A DNA stretch of 64,000 bases from Lentimicrobiaceae bacterium (lineage in GTDB: Bacteria > Bacteroidota > Bacteroidia > Bacteroidales > F082), in the NCBI GenBank assembly GCA_015061295.1, contig SUWU01000003.1:27243-91242 (forward strand). The letters run 5' to 3'. Under the pieces are notes generated by a model that was not told the origin of the DNA, did not search any database, and saw only the letters and a list, made by a program, of their open reading frames with translations. Below, piece after piece: positions 55,813 through 64,000 of the stretch (position 1 is its first letter; the number at the start of each line of letters is the position of its first letter). The position numbers and the translations under genes were made by a program.

Positions 55813-57228
55813 ATGGTAAAGAATAATTTGTTCATTATTTTAATGCTTGTCGCAAGTATCTTTGTTTCAAGCTGTTCATCAGATGTCAAGTCTGATCGCA
55901 ATTATGTTGTAAAAGATAACATGATAATCTTTTCGGAGCCAGAGCGCGTTGAAGGACAGAAGAGTGTTTTGCAACTTGCCGTTGATCCTATTCCTGTTGT
56001 TAGAATGGGTTTCATCGGTTTGGGTATGCGTGGCGCTGATGCTGTCAATCGTATCTCACATATTGAAGGTGTGGAGTTTAAGGCTTTATGTGATTTATTG
56101 CCAGAAAGAGTTACAGCAGTACAAAATAATGTTATAAAAGCCAAGAATCTCCCTGAATGCGCTGAATATAGTGGCGAGGAAGGTTGGAAAGAACTATGTA
56201 AGCGCGATGACATCGATTTGGTTTATATCTGTACAGACTGGGTAAACCACGTCCCGATGGCTGTCTATGCGATGCAACACGGAAAACACGTCGCTCTTGA
56301 AGTGCCGGCAGCTACAAGTGTCGAGGAATGTTGGCAACTCGTTGATGTGGCAGAACAAACACAACGTCACTGCATGATGTTGGAAAATTGCTGCTACGAC
56401 TTCTTTGAACTGACTTGCCTCAACATGGCACAACAAGGTCTCTTCGGCGAAGTTATTCACGCTCAAGGTGCATATATTCATAACTTAGAACCTTTCTGGG
56501 CTCATTATCAAGGTAATTGGCGTTTAGAGTTCAACCAAGATCATGCTGGAGATGTTTATGCAACTCACGGATTAGGACCTGTCTGTCAAGTCTTAGACAT
56601 TCATAGAGGTGATAAAATGGAATATCTCGTATCAATGTCAACACCTTCTTATAACGGCAAGAAAATAGCTAAAGAGATGATGGGAACGGAAGAGTTTGCC
56701 AATGGCGATATGACATCGACTTTGATAAAGACAAATAAAGGTAAAACTATTTTAATTCAACATAACGTTTATACTCCACGTCCTTACGACAGATTATATC
56801 AGCTTACAGGAACAGAAGGCTTCGCTAACAAATATCCTATCGAAGGATTTACTTTGAAAGAAGAAAACATCCCTTCTGACGTCATTCCAGATCATGAAAA
56901 ATTAGATGAACATGGTTTTGTCTCTAATGAAGTAAGAGATTCATTGATGATTGCTTACAAACACCCTATCGCCAAAGATATTGAAGAGAAAGCAAAATCG
57001 GTTGGCGGTCATGGCGGCATGGATTTCATCATGGATTATCGTCTGATTTACTGTCTGCAGAACGGTCTTCCTTTAGACCAGGATGTATATGACGCTGCTG
57101 AGTGGTCATGTCTCGGTGAGTTGACAGCAGCTTCAATAGAGAACAACGGAATGCCTGTCAAATTCCCTGACTTCACTCGCGGCGACTGGAATAAAGTGAA
57201 GGGATATAAACACGCGGTTAAGAATTAA
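55813..57228 (+). CDS. GH109 alpha-N-acetylgalactosaminidase (NAD-dependent, Gfo/Idh/MocA fold)
   Basis: A 471-residue lipoprotein with signal MVKNNLFIILMLVASIFVSSC (lipobox cysteine at residue 21). A Rossmann domain has G69-L-G71-M-R-G74 and ALCDLLPERV, and the catalytic domain has DVYATHGLGPVCQ with H252. This matches GH109 enzymes, which remove terminal alpha-GalNAc, for example from blood group A and mucin glycans, by a transient NAD oxidation. The lipoprotein signal places it at the periplasm or surface. It is divergent from the NahK-like kinase. The C-terminus V-K-N-stop falls in a heptamer repeat array. Confidence 0.9.
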   Translation: MVKNNLFIILMLVASIFVSSCSSDVKSDRNYVVKDNMIIFSEPERVEGQKSVLQLAVDPIPVVRMGFIGLGMRGADAVNRISHIEGVEFKALCDLLPERVTAVQNNVIKAKNLPECAEYSGEEGWKELCKRDDIDLVYICTDWVNHVPMAVYAMQHGKHVALEVPAATSVEECWQLVDVAEQTQRHCMMLENCCYDFFELTCLNMAQQGLFGEVIHAQGAYIHNLEPFWAHYQGNWRLEFNQDHAGDVYATHGLGPVCQVLDIHRGDKMEYLVSMSTPSYNGKKIAKEMMGTEEFANGDMTSTLIKTNKGKTILIQHNVYTPRPYDRLYQLTGTEGFANKYPIEGFTLKEENIPSDVIPDHEKLDEHGFVSNEVRDSLMIAYKHPIAKDIEEKAKSVGGHGGMDFIMDYRLIYCLQNGLPLDQDVYDAAEWSCLGELTAASIENNGMPVKFPDFTRGDWNKVKGYKHAVKN

Positions 57229-57311
57229 GAATTGACAATTAACAATTAACAATTAACAATGTAGAGACGTATCAATGATACCTGCAAAAATAAATAAACA
57301 TTGATGCGTCT
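57218..57311. repeat. Composite repeat: heptamer array plus inverted repeat (copy 2)
   Basis: Two TTAAGAA, one TTGACAA and three TTAACAA heptamers run from 57218 to 57259. Then AGACGTATCAATG (57265-57277) pairs with CATTGATGCGTCT (57299-57311) with a single wobble. The layout matches copy 1 at 25961-26064, including GTAGAGACG after the array and an AAATAAA-rich loop. The GH109 stop codon lies in the second heptamer. Confidence 0.8.
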
Positions 57312-57349
57312 TAATAAAAAAATAAATTAACCATTTAAAAAATAACAAA

Positions 57350-57898
57350 ATGAATAAAAAATTTGCATGTCCTATTTGCGGTTATGTTCATGAAGGTGAG
57401 ACCGCTCCAGAAATCTGTCCACAATGTAAACAAAAAGTTCAATGGAATGTCCTTGAAGAAGGAGCTGCTTTGAACTTCGTGACAGAACACGTTATAGGTA
57501 TCGCTAAAGGCACTGGCGACGATATGATTAAAGACCTCAACGCTCACTTCATGGGTGAAGCTACAGAAGTCGGAATGTATTTGGCAATGAGCCGTCAAGC
57601 AGACCGCGAAGGTTATCCAGAAATCGCTGAGGCTTTCAAACGCTACGCCTGGGAAGAAGCAGAACATTGCGCTAAGTTCGCTGAGTTGTTAGGCGACGTG
57701 GTTTGGGATACCAAGACAAACTTAGAGAAACGTATGCAAGCTGAATGTGGCGCTTGTGAAGACAAGATGCGCATCGCTCGTATCGCCAAAGAACGTAATC
57801 TCGACGCTATCCACGACACTGTCCACGAAATGGCAAAAGACGAAGCTCGTCACGGCAAAGGCTTCGAAGGTTTGTTTAATAGATACTTTAAGAAATAA
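57350..57898 (+). CDS. Rubrerythrin with N-terminal rubredoxin domain (reverse type)
   Basis: A 182-residue peroxide-reducing protein. Residues 1-38 form a rubredoxin-like iron site, [10 protein letters not shown] then CPQC. Residues about 45-182 are a ferritin-like four-helix bundle with diiron ligands in [18 protein letters not shown] and [12 protein letters not shown]. In classical rubrerythrin the rubredoxin domain is C-terminal; here it is first, as in reverse rubrerythrins. These reduce hydrogen peroxide in the cytoplasm of anaerobes, which suits a strict anaerobe. It stands alone between repeats. Confidence 0.92.
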   Translation: MNKKFACPICGYVHEGETAPEICPQCKQKVQWNVLEEGAALNFVTEHVIGIAKGTGDDMIKDLNAHFMGEATEVGMYLAMSRQADREGYPEIAEAFKRYAWEEAEHCAKFAELLGDVVWDTKTNLEKRMQAECGACEDKMRIARIAKERNLDAIHDTVHEMAKDEARHGKGFEGLFNRYFKK

Positions 57899-57924
57899 TT
57901 AACAATTTACAATTAACAATTTAC

Positions 57925-57988
57925 AATGAATAATGTACAATGTGTAACAATAGAATAATTGTTAACTACTCATTGTACATTATTCATT
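57925..57988. repeat. Inverted repeat overlapping the GH3 stop, likely convergent terminator
   Basis: AATGAATAATGTACAATG (57925-57942) and its exact complement CATTGTACATTATTCATT (57971-57988) form an 18-base stem. A nested stem, TAACAAT (57945-57951) with ATTGTTA (57958-57964), lies in the loop. The GH3 stop codon is inside the right arm. The array TTAACAATTTACAA precedes it. It probably ends both convergent genes. Confidence 0.75.
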
Positions 57989-60871
57989 ATTTACAGCATC
58001 ATAGAACAGGTCGTGAACTATGGTTCTGATGTTAAGTTCTGACAATTTATTGTTGTTTGAGTCGGGATAAACTCTATTAGATAAGAATATCACTATCAGA
58101 TTGTTTTCTGGGTCGGCCCAGGCGAATGTGCCTGTAAATCCCGAGTGACCGAAGCTACTCATCGACGATTGTTTTGATGGTGTATAATATTTTGCTTCAG
58201 GGTCTAAATCAGGCTTATCAAAACCAATTCCTCTTCTATTTTTATTATCAGCAAAGTGCGCTGTGTTGAAATAATTTATAGTCTCCTCAGATATAAATTG
58301 TCTTCCGTTGGCATAACCTCCATCAAGGAGAAGCTGCATCATGACAGCAAGGTCTTTAGCGTTAGAGAACAGACCTGCGTGACCGGAGACACCACCAAAT
58401 AAAGCCGCAGTCTGATCATGCACATCGCCACACAACAGCTGCATTCTGAAATAAGTGTCGTTCTCTGTAGGAACGATGTTATCTTTATCATGATACAACA
58501 ATGGTCTGAAACAAGTATAATTTAAATTCAAAGGAGCGAAGAAGTTTTCCGTCAGATAAGATTCAAATGATTTGTTGGCAAGCGACTCTACTATCTTAGG
58601 TATGAAATAAAATCCTAAGTCACTGTATTTATACACTTTATCTTTAAGAGGCGATTTCATTATAGTGTCATAAATATCATAAACATAATCTTTTGATATA
58701 TATAGATTTTCTGCCACTCTCAGTGTATGCGTCTCATCTATTGAAGTTCTATATATCGATTTGTCAACTTCGTTATCACCATCGAGAGTCATCTTATATA
58801 TAGGTATCCATGGTGTCAATCCCGACTGATGAGTAAGAAACTCTATGAGCTTTATCTCTCCTTTATCAGATTGATTTAGAAATGGAAAGAAAGAACCTAA
58901 TGTTGAATTAAGATCTATCATGCCGTCATCATACAATTTCATCAAAGCAAATGTTGATGCAAATAATTTAGTAAGGGAAGCAATATCATAGATAGCATCA
59001 CTGTCAACATTACGATTTCCTTCATAGGTAAACTTTCCATAATTTTTCTCATATATAATTTTACCATCTTTCATAGCAAGGACCTGACAACCTGGCAAAG
59101 CTTTCTTTTCAATTCCATCATTGATGACAGAATCAATCTTACGTGTTGACTCATTCTCTATCAAAGAATAAGGAAGAGACTCGGGAGACAAGTGATTAGA
59201 ATACGACAGACCATGACCGCATTTATAATCCATCAGAGAAACAGGAAGTTTTCCTTTCGGTGACAAGTCACCCACAATAATATTTACTATAGCGTCAGCT
59301 ACCATTTGATTGTCTTCGTAGCCCACTATTACAGCATCGGCTTTTTTATCGAGAGACAACCTGTCTAAGGCATAAGGACTTCCAAAGAGATTAAAAATCA
59401 CTTTATCGCTTTTTCTTAGGTTGCTAAGAAAATCCTTCATACCTGATGTGATACCATAATTCCTAGAAGGATAATTAGATGTATTTCTGATATTTACTAT
59501 GATATAATCATATGATTTCAATTGTTTTGCTGTTCTTTTTATCTCTTCTTTAGATGAATTTTCATCAAATAAAAATGGTGTATTTTTCACACCTTTCTCA
59601 TTCAGCAACTGAGATATAAGATTATCTTTTCCAAAAGACACCACTGCAACTCTTTTATTTGTATTATCTTTCAGAGGAAGAATTTCTTTATCATTCTTCA
59701 ACATTGTAACAGCCTCGTTATAAAGACGTTGTTTCAGATTATAATATCTATTTTGATTTAAATCGTTGTTTAATCTTTCGAGATGTCTATATTGATATTT
59801 ATTCAATCCCAATTGATATTTATGTCTTAATATTTTTTTACAGCTCTCCTCTACTCTATTATTTACTTCGGGAATATTTCTCGCGGCATCGATAATAATT
59901 TTCATGGATGGCGCCACATTTATTGGCAGAAGAAGTATGTCGTTTCCCGACATAAGAGCTTGAAGACATACACTATCAGGATCCATTCCATTGTAAGCAC
60001 CTTTCATCTCGAGACCATCGGTGAATATTATTCCATCATAATTCATCTCATTTTTCAAGAGGTCGGTGACGATATTTTTAGAAAGAGATGATGATTGATT
60101 TTCAATAGGTTCTAAAGCAGGAAAATAAAGATGTCCTACCATCGCACCATTCACTCCTTCATCGATAAGATATTTAAATGGGTATAATTCTATTCTTTTT
60201 ATCTCTTCGAGAGAGTTTTTGATGACAGGCAGTGCATGATGTGAGTCGGTGGAAGTATTACCATGACCAGGAAAATGTTTCATTGTAGGAAGCACGCCGG
60301 TGTTCTGAAGCGCCAAGGCATAAGCAGCGCCTTTACGAGCCACGTTATCAGGATCTTCTCCAAAGCTACGGAATCCAATGACAGGATTGTTAGGTTCGTT
60401 GTTTACATCTACTGTTGGAGCAAAGTTAACATTAATGCCAAGTCGCACACATTGTTCCGCTATCTGACAACCCATCTCTGTTATCAGTGAGTTATCGGTA
60501 ATAGCACCGAGTGTCATCTGATAAGGATATGACAATCCATCGTTAATTCTCATACCAATACCCCACTCTCCATCTATAGCTATCATCATTGGAGTCTGTG
60601 CCATCGACTGCCATTCATTAGCTTGCTCAAGCAATTTTGACGCGTCTGTCCTGAAAAACGTCACGCCACCAATGTTATATCTTTCAATATATTCATCAAT
60701 GTTAGTATCAAAATCTTTATTAGGTTGATTAGCTCTAAGATTAAACAACTGACCTACTCTTTGTTCAAGAGTCAATGAATTAAAAACTGAATCGACCCAT
60801 TGTTGCTCTTCGTTTTGTGCGAAAACGCTTAAAGATAATACTACAAAAATACTTAGAAATATCTTCTTCAT
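57980..60871 (-). CDS. GH3 beta-N-acetylhexosaminidase (NagZ-like) fused to beta-lactamase-fold serine hydrolase
   Basis: A 963-residue fusion with a signal peptide, MKKIFLSIFVVLSLSVFA. The GH3 barrel carries the NagZ motif K198-H-F-P-G-H-G-N-T-S-T-D-S-H and the nucleophile D285 in FTDGLEMKG. A GH3 C-terminal domain follows to about residue 570. The last part (about 585-963) is a class C beta-lactamase/serine hydrolase fold with S632-L-T-K635, a Y-S-D segment in KYSDLGFYF, and GHSGFTGT near the end. Both parts point to peptidoglycan fragments, with cleavage of GlcNAc-anhydroMurNAc links plus a peptide or ester hydrolase. The beta-lactamase-like module need not act on antibiotics. It overlaps the TlpA-like gene by 4 bases. 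Confidence 0.92.
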   Translation of the reverse strand: MKKIFLSIFVVLSLSVFAQNEEQQWVDSVFNSLTLEQRVGQLFNLRANQPNKDFDTNIDEYIERYNIGGVTFFRTDASKLLEQANEWQSMAQTPMMIAIDGEWGIGMRINDGLSYPYQMTLGAITDNSLITEMGCQIAEQCVRLGINVNFAPTVDVNNEPNNPVIGFRSFGEDPDNVARKGAAYALALQNTGVLPTMKHFPGHGNTSTDSHHALPVIKNSLEEIKRIELYPFKYLIDEGVNGAMVGHLYFPALEPIENQSSSLSKNIVTDLLKNEMNYDGIIFTDGLEMKGAYNGMDPDSVCLQALMSGNDILLLPINVAPSMKIIIDAARNIPEVNNRVEESCKKILRHKYQLGLNKYQYRHLERLNNDLNQNRYYNLKQRLYNEAVTMLKNDKEILPLKDNTNKRVAVVSFGKDNLISQLLNEKGVKNTPFLFDENSSKEEIKRTAKQLKSYDYIIVNIRNTSNYPSRNYGITSGMKDFLSNLRKSDKVIFNLFGSPYALDRLSLDKKADAVIVGYEDNQMVADAIVNIIVGDLSPKGKLPVSLMDYKCGHGLSYSNHLSPESLPYSLIENESTRKIDSVINDGIEKKALPGCQVLAMKDGKIIYEKNYGKFTYEGNRNVDSDAIYDIASLTKLFASTFALMKLYDDGMIDLNSTLGSFFPFLNQSDKGEIKLIEFLTHQSGLTPWIPIYKMTLDGDNEVDKSIYRTSIDETHTLRVAENLYISKDYVYDIYDTIMKSPLKDKVYKYSDLGFYFIPKIVESLANKSFESYLTENFFAPLNLNYTCFRPLLYHDKDNIVPTENDTYFRMQLLCGDVHDQTAALFGGVSGHAGLFSNAKDLAVMMQLLLDGGYANGRQFISEETINYFNTAHFADNKNRRGIGFDKPDLDPEAKYYTPSKQSSMSSFGHSGFTGTFAWADPENNLIVIFLSNRVYPDSNNNKLSELNIRTIVHDLFYDAVNNE

Positions 60872-62223
60872 TGTTTTATAATTAAATTAACAAAATCATT
60901 TAACTCATTAAAATCAAAAGGCTTATATAATATCTTTTTATCACTATCTAAGATAAAGAAACTTGGTGTTGCAGAAATTGCATAATCATCAACAAAAGGT
61001 GTTTCCCATTCCAAACCATCGTGATAGAAATAGCCTTTTATCTTAACTTTTTTTATCAGTTTCTTTATCTTTTTAATATCACCCTTAACGCTGACTGCTA
61101 CAAGAGAAAAGTCGGGATTTTCATCTAAGAAAATCTTCAAATCTTTGATATTTTCTCGACAATGTTCGCAGGTATATGACCAGAAGTAAACGATAGTAAA
61201 TTTACTATCAATATCATACATATCAAATTCTTCGTCAAAGATTGTCGTTCCAGAGATATTCTTAGCAAGATTTCCAATCTTCACTCTTGAATTAAATTCA
61301 ACTATAGAGAGTAACTCATTATATTCTTCCTCACTACAATCAAGGTTTTCTGAATAAGGTATTCTCGTCATGTAATCGACCACTTCATTTATCGACAACT
61401 CTTGAAAGACTTCTATAAGATATTGAAAAACAAATTTATACATCTCAAAATTCGTGGATGCGAGATATAACACTTTATCTATTCCAAGTATGAACGACAA
61501 TATCTGCTGTTCATAATTTTGTTCCGATGTTTGTAGAATCGACAGAAAATCGATTATTTTGGTTGTCAACACGTTAGTAGGAATAAGTGATAGATTGTTA
61601 AAATCCACATCATTAAAGAAATTAGCAACTAAATCATCGCGTTGTTTCTTAAAGTCATAATCGAGATTTAAGGGTGTAAATCTATCAACTTTAATAAGTT
61701 GTGAAGCATAATTATTATCAAGCATGATAGAATCAGTGTAAGATACAAAGTTATCTTGTAACGATTGATATTCATTTTTTGCTTTGATGTAGAAATCAGA
61801 TTCTTTATCATATTCTCGGAGGACAGGTTTTAAAATATTGAGAGAGTTCAGAGTACGTTCTTTCATGATAAGATATGCGTACCAATTGATATTAATTTGA
61901 GAATCGACAAACCCTATTGAGTTAATATCATCAATATCTTTCACAACTATTCTCACAGGAGCATCATCATAGATAAAATCTAATGTCTCACCGAACTCTG
62001 TCTCAAGTTGATACATTCCTGTTTTCATGGTAGTATTAAATTCCACTCTTTTATCATTCGACATCATCACAGAGTCGAGCACTTCCATATACAATCCTGT
62101 ATAAGCGTTAAGATACACTTTTTGTTGAGGGATATTAAAAAAAGTTGCAGACACCGATTGTGCGGAAACACACAAAGGCATCAAAAACAACAATATGATT
62201 ATCAGATATTTATTTTTTTTCAT
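60868..62223 (-). CDS. TlpA-like thioredoxin-fold protein
   Basis: A 451-residue exported protein with signal peptide MKKNKYLIIILLFLMPLCVSA. Residues about 25-300 form an uncharacterised domain like those placed before TlpA modules in Bacteroidota. The C-terminal thioredoxin fold (about 315-451) has the redox pair C352-E-H-C355 in FWSYTCEHCRENI and the cis-proline segment ISATPSFFILD. It probably reduces disulfides in the periplasm. It is translationally coupled to the GH3 fusion by a 4-base overlap, which links it to that protein's biology; this is inference. Confidence 0.88.
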   Translation of the reverse strand: MKKNKYLIIILLFLMPLCVSAQSVSATFFNIPQQKVYLNAYTGLYMEVLDSVMMSNDKRVEFNTTMKTGMYQLETEFGETLDFIYDDAPVRIVVKDIDDINSIGFVDSQININWYAYLIMKERTLNSLNILKPVLREYDKESDFYIKAKNEYQSLQDNFVSYTDSIMLDNNYASQLIKVDRFTPLNLDYDFKKQRDDLVANFFNDVDFNNLSLIPTNVLTTKIIDFLSILQTSEQNYEQQILSFILGIDKVLYLASTNFEMYKFVFQYLIEVFQELSINEVVDYMTRIPYSENLDCSEEEYNELLSIVEFNSRVKIGNLAKNISGTTIFDEEFDMYDIDSKFTIVYFWSYTCEHCRENIKDLKIFLDENPDFSLVAVSVKGDIKKIKKLIKKVKIKGYFYHDGLEWETPFVDDYAISATPSFFILDSDKKILYKPFDFNELNDFVNLIIKQ

Positions 62224-62242
62224 AATGATTTTCGTTTGTAAT

Positions 62243-62250
62243 CAAAGATA
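62243..62250 (-). promoter_or_regulatory. -7 box of the TlpA-GH3 operon
   Basis: CAAAGATA reads TATCTTTG on the minus strand, 20 bases before the start codon. No -33 element is clear. Confidence 0.55.
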
Positions 62251-62308
62251 CGATTATTTTGCGTAATTTCGCGTTATTACAATAATTTTATTTTAATATC
62301 ATAACGTT

Positions 62309-63649
62309 ATGACATTCAACGACAGAACACATATAACGAATAAAGAGATATGGGCTATTGCCTTGCCGATTATGTTGGGTAATATGGCTCAGACGATCAT
62401 CAACTTCACCGACACTGCTTTTTTAGGTCATGTAGGCGTTATTGCATTAGGAGCGTCGATGCTTGCAGGATTGTTTTATTTCGTCTTCACCACCATAGCA
62501 ACAGGCTTTGCGATAGGAATACAAATTATTGTTGCGAGACGTTTTGGAGAAGGCAGACTCGAAAGAATAGGCGTTATCTTTGAACATGGCTCTATCGTCG
62601 TTATGATATTAGGGCTGATATTGTTCTCCATCTTATATTTCTTTTCCGACGCTTTGCTTCTTTGGCTCATCGACTCCCCTAATATTTATGAAGCCTCTTT
62701 AGAATACATCAAATATCGTAGGTTTGGTATTATATTCGTTTGTTTCAACTTCTTATTCAGAGGATTATACATAGGAATTGCCAACACTAAAGTCATTACA
62801 TATTCAACAATAATAATGGCTATCGTTAATATATTTTTAGACTATTGTTTGATATTCGGCAACTTCGGATTCCCAAAAATGGGTATTGGAGGCGCTGCAT
62901 TAGCATCGTTCTTTGCCGAGGTTTCAGCATTTATATTCTTTACAGCATACACTTATTTCTCATTAAGAAAGAAAGAATATGGGATATTCAAGCTTCATAA
63001 GATAGAATCAGAATTAATGAAGAGGATACTAAAAATTGCGACACCTACCATGATACAGAAGCTATTCTCTTTCAGCGTATGGTTTATCTTTTTCATCTTG
63101 ATAGAAAAAATGGGCGAAACAGCAACAGGTATATCTTCCATAGTAAGAAGTATTTACATGATACTTATCACACCTGGTTTCGCTTTTGCAACCACAACAA
63201 ATACAGTTGTAAGCAGAATTATTGGCGAAGGCTACTCTAACGAGGTGTTTCCAACCATCAACAAAATCCTTAAGAACTGTCTGTTATGCACAATACCAAT
63301 TATGATATTAGTCGCGATTTTCCCAGTACAGATAGCCAAGATATACACCAACGATCTTAATCTCATACAGTTGGTTATTCCTTCGATTTATGTAATATGC
63401 TTCGGCACTATTTTTCAAGGCATTGGCAACGCATATTTTGAAGCGGTATCAGGCACAGGCAACACTACAGCAGCATTATATTTAGAAGCAATAATATTAG
63501 TCGTTTATGTTGCATTCATCTGGGCGATGACACATCTGACGACAGAAGTCCATTGGGTTTGGACAGCAGAGATCTTATACGGCGTGCTACTCGGCTTGTT
63601 CTGCGTCATCTACTTAAAACATGCGAGGTGGGATAAGAAAAAGATTTAG
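62309..63649 (+). CDS. MATE-family efflux transporter
   Basis: A 446-residue inner-membrane protein with twelve hydrophobic helices in two halves. The first helix carries IWAIALPIMLGNMAQTIINFTDTAFLG, typical of DinF/NorM-type MATE exporters, and GFAIGIQIIVARRFGEGR is the conserved loop after helix 2. These use sodium or proton gradients to expel cationic drugs or metabolites. It is divergent from the TlpA gene and monocistronic. The substrate is not predictable. Confidence 0.94.
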   Translation: MTFNDRTHITNKEIWAIALPIMLGNMAQTIINFTDTAFLGHVGVIALGASMLAGLFYFVFTTIATGFAIGIQIIVARRFGEGRLERIGVIFEHGSIVVMILGLILFSILYFFSDALLLWLIDSPNIYEASLEYIKYRRFGIIFVCFNFLFRGLYIGIANTKVITYSTIIMAIVNIFLDYCLIFGNFGFPKMGIGGAALASFFAEVSAFIFFTAYTYFSLRKKEYGIFKLHKIESELMKRILKIATPTMIQKLFSFSVWFIFFILIEKMGETATGISSIVRSIYMILITPGFAFATTTNTVVSRIIGEGYSNEVFPTINKILKNCLLCTIPIMILVAIFPVQIAKIYTNDLNLIQLVIPSIYVICFGTIFQGIGNAYFEAVSGTGNTTAALYLEAIILVVYVAFIWAMTHLTTEVHWVWTAEILYGVLLGLFCVIYLKHARWDKKKI

Positions 63650-63887
63650 CAGAAAAAAGGTCTCATCCAACTGCTCTATGCTTGGTCTATATGCAGATAG
63701 TAGAAGCGCACATCAGATATTCGGCATCTTAGATAAAAGTTACAACTTTTTTAACATAAAGTTTAAAACAAATGAAAATTTTAGATTTAGTTTTAAAACA
63801 TCTTTATGATTAAGACCATTTTCGGTTGATGCCACAGTTGAAACAAATAGGCTAAAACCACCATTTCAACCCAGATTTTTGGCAAAT
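63650..63887. other. Gene-free stretch after the MATE gene
   Basis: No supported gene in these 238 bases. A weak hairpin (AAAAG at 63735-63739 with CTTTT at 63746-63750) followed by Ts could end the MATE transcript. Confidence 0.5.
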
Positions 63888-63916
63888 AAAAAAGGAGTCA
63901 CAATTTCTGTAACTCC
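63888..63916 (-). terminator. Terminator of the tRNA-Pro transcript
   Basis: On the minus strand, GGAGTTAC (63916-63909) pairs with GTGACTCC (63901-63894), with one wobble. Six Us (63893-63888) follow, 14 bases after the tRNA 3' end. Confidence 0.8.
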
Positions 63917-63929
63917 TTGATTTTCTCTG

Positions 63930-64000
63930 TCGGGGTAGCAGGATTCGAACCTGCGACCCCCTGCTCCCAAAGCAGGTGCGCTAGCCGGACTGCGCTATGC
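63930..64000 (-). tRNA. tRNA-Pro (anticodon TGG), 5' end outside window
   Basis: On the minus strand, D stem GCGC/GCGC, anticodon stem CCTGC/GCAGG with loop TTTGGGA (anticodon TGG), and T arm GCAGG-TTCGAAT-CCTGC are intact. The acceptor 3' strand TACCCCG and discriminator A end at 63930; no CCA is encoded, as plus-strand bases before 63930 do not give it. The first few bases of the acceptor 5' strand lie beyond 64000. Visible bases imply a C opposite A at the sixth acceptor pair. Confidence 0.93.

Noticed and set aside
58900..59000. Beta-lactamase resistance gene
   Set aside because: The SxxK fold is the C-terminal half of a GH3 fusion with cell-wall motifs, not a free-standing beta-lactamase.
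63621..63809. 62-residue frame after the MATE gene
   Set aside because: It begins inside the MATE coding region in another frame and has no features of a real protein.

Overview
The window is chromosomal DNA of a low-GC member of the phylum Bacteroidota, most likely an uncultured Bacteroidales. The reasons are the many upstream boxes of the form TAnnTTTG (the Bacteroidota -7 promoter element), two secreted proteins with C-terminal type IX secretion (Por) sorting domains, the gene families and gene orders (recF-DUF721, mutL next to two rhomboids, gyrA followed by a TPR protein), and the weak Shine-Dalgarno context. I cannot assign a genus from the sequence alone. Nothing looks like a phage, plasmid, integron or insertion sequence, and there is no rRNA or CRISPR array. 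The content is mostly core metabolism and maintenance with a glycan-salvage flavour.

Layout: 1-2.6 kb, end of recF, DUF721, efp and an lpxD-type acyltransferase. 2.6-7.4 kb, a NagB-like/PIG-L fusion and a GH95 fucosidase. 7.4-10.9 kb, an iron/cobalamin-type ABC importer operon that begins with a tiny cysteine-rich CWC gene. 11-17.8 kb, a tight operon of a small membrane protein, mutL, two rhomboid proteases, a membrane-anchored endonuclease/exonuclease/phosphatase protein and uvrB. 17.8-18.2 kb, a gene-free stretch with a candidate structured small RNA and a dyad. 18.2-23.9 kb, an RND efflux pump. 24-28.3 kb, an OPT transporter, peptidase T and a 5'-nucleotidase. 28.3-37.5 kb, speA, a porin-like barrel, a GlcNAc-kinase-like ATPase, miaA, a CCA-adding-type enzyme and clpC. 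37.7-42.2 kb, gyrA, a TPR protein and a DUF3127 protein. 42.2-46.1 kb, a complete riboflavin operon (ribD-ribE-ribBA-ribH) under an FMN riboswitch. 46.2-54.6 kb, a lipocalin and two related T9SS cargo proteins. 54.6-57.2 kb, a divergent NahK-like kinase and GH109 alpha-N-acetylgalactosaminidase. 57.3-63.6 kb, rubrerythrin, a GH3/beta-lactamase-fold fusion, a TlpA-like protein and a MATE exporter. The window ends in a truncated tRNA-Pro gene.

Functional threads: GH95 (fucose), GH109 (alpha-GalNAc), the NahK-like kinase, the BadF-type sugar kinase, the NagB/PIG-L fusion and the NagZ-like GH3 fusion together suggest host-glycan and cell-wall amino-sugar salvage. The riboflavin operon appears controlled by one riboswitch whose 5' strand is complementary to a segment directly in front of ribD.

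The most unusual features are non-coding or small: a candidate structured RNA after uvrB, the 56-residue CWC gene, dispersed composite repeats that supply stop codons of neighbouring genes, and repeat tracts inserted in frame within ribD. I found no clear new multi-gene system.
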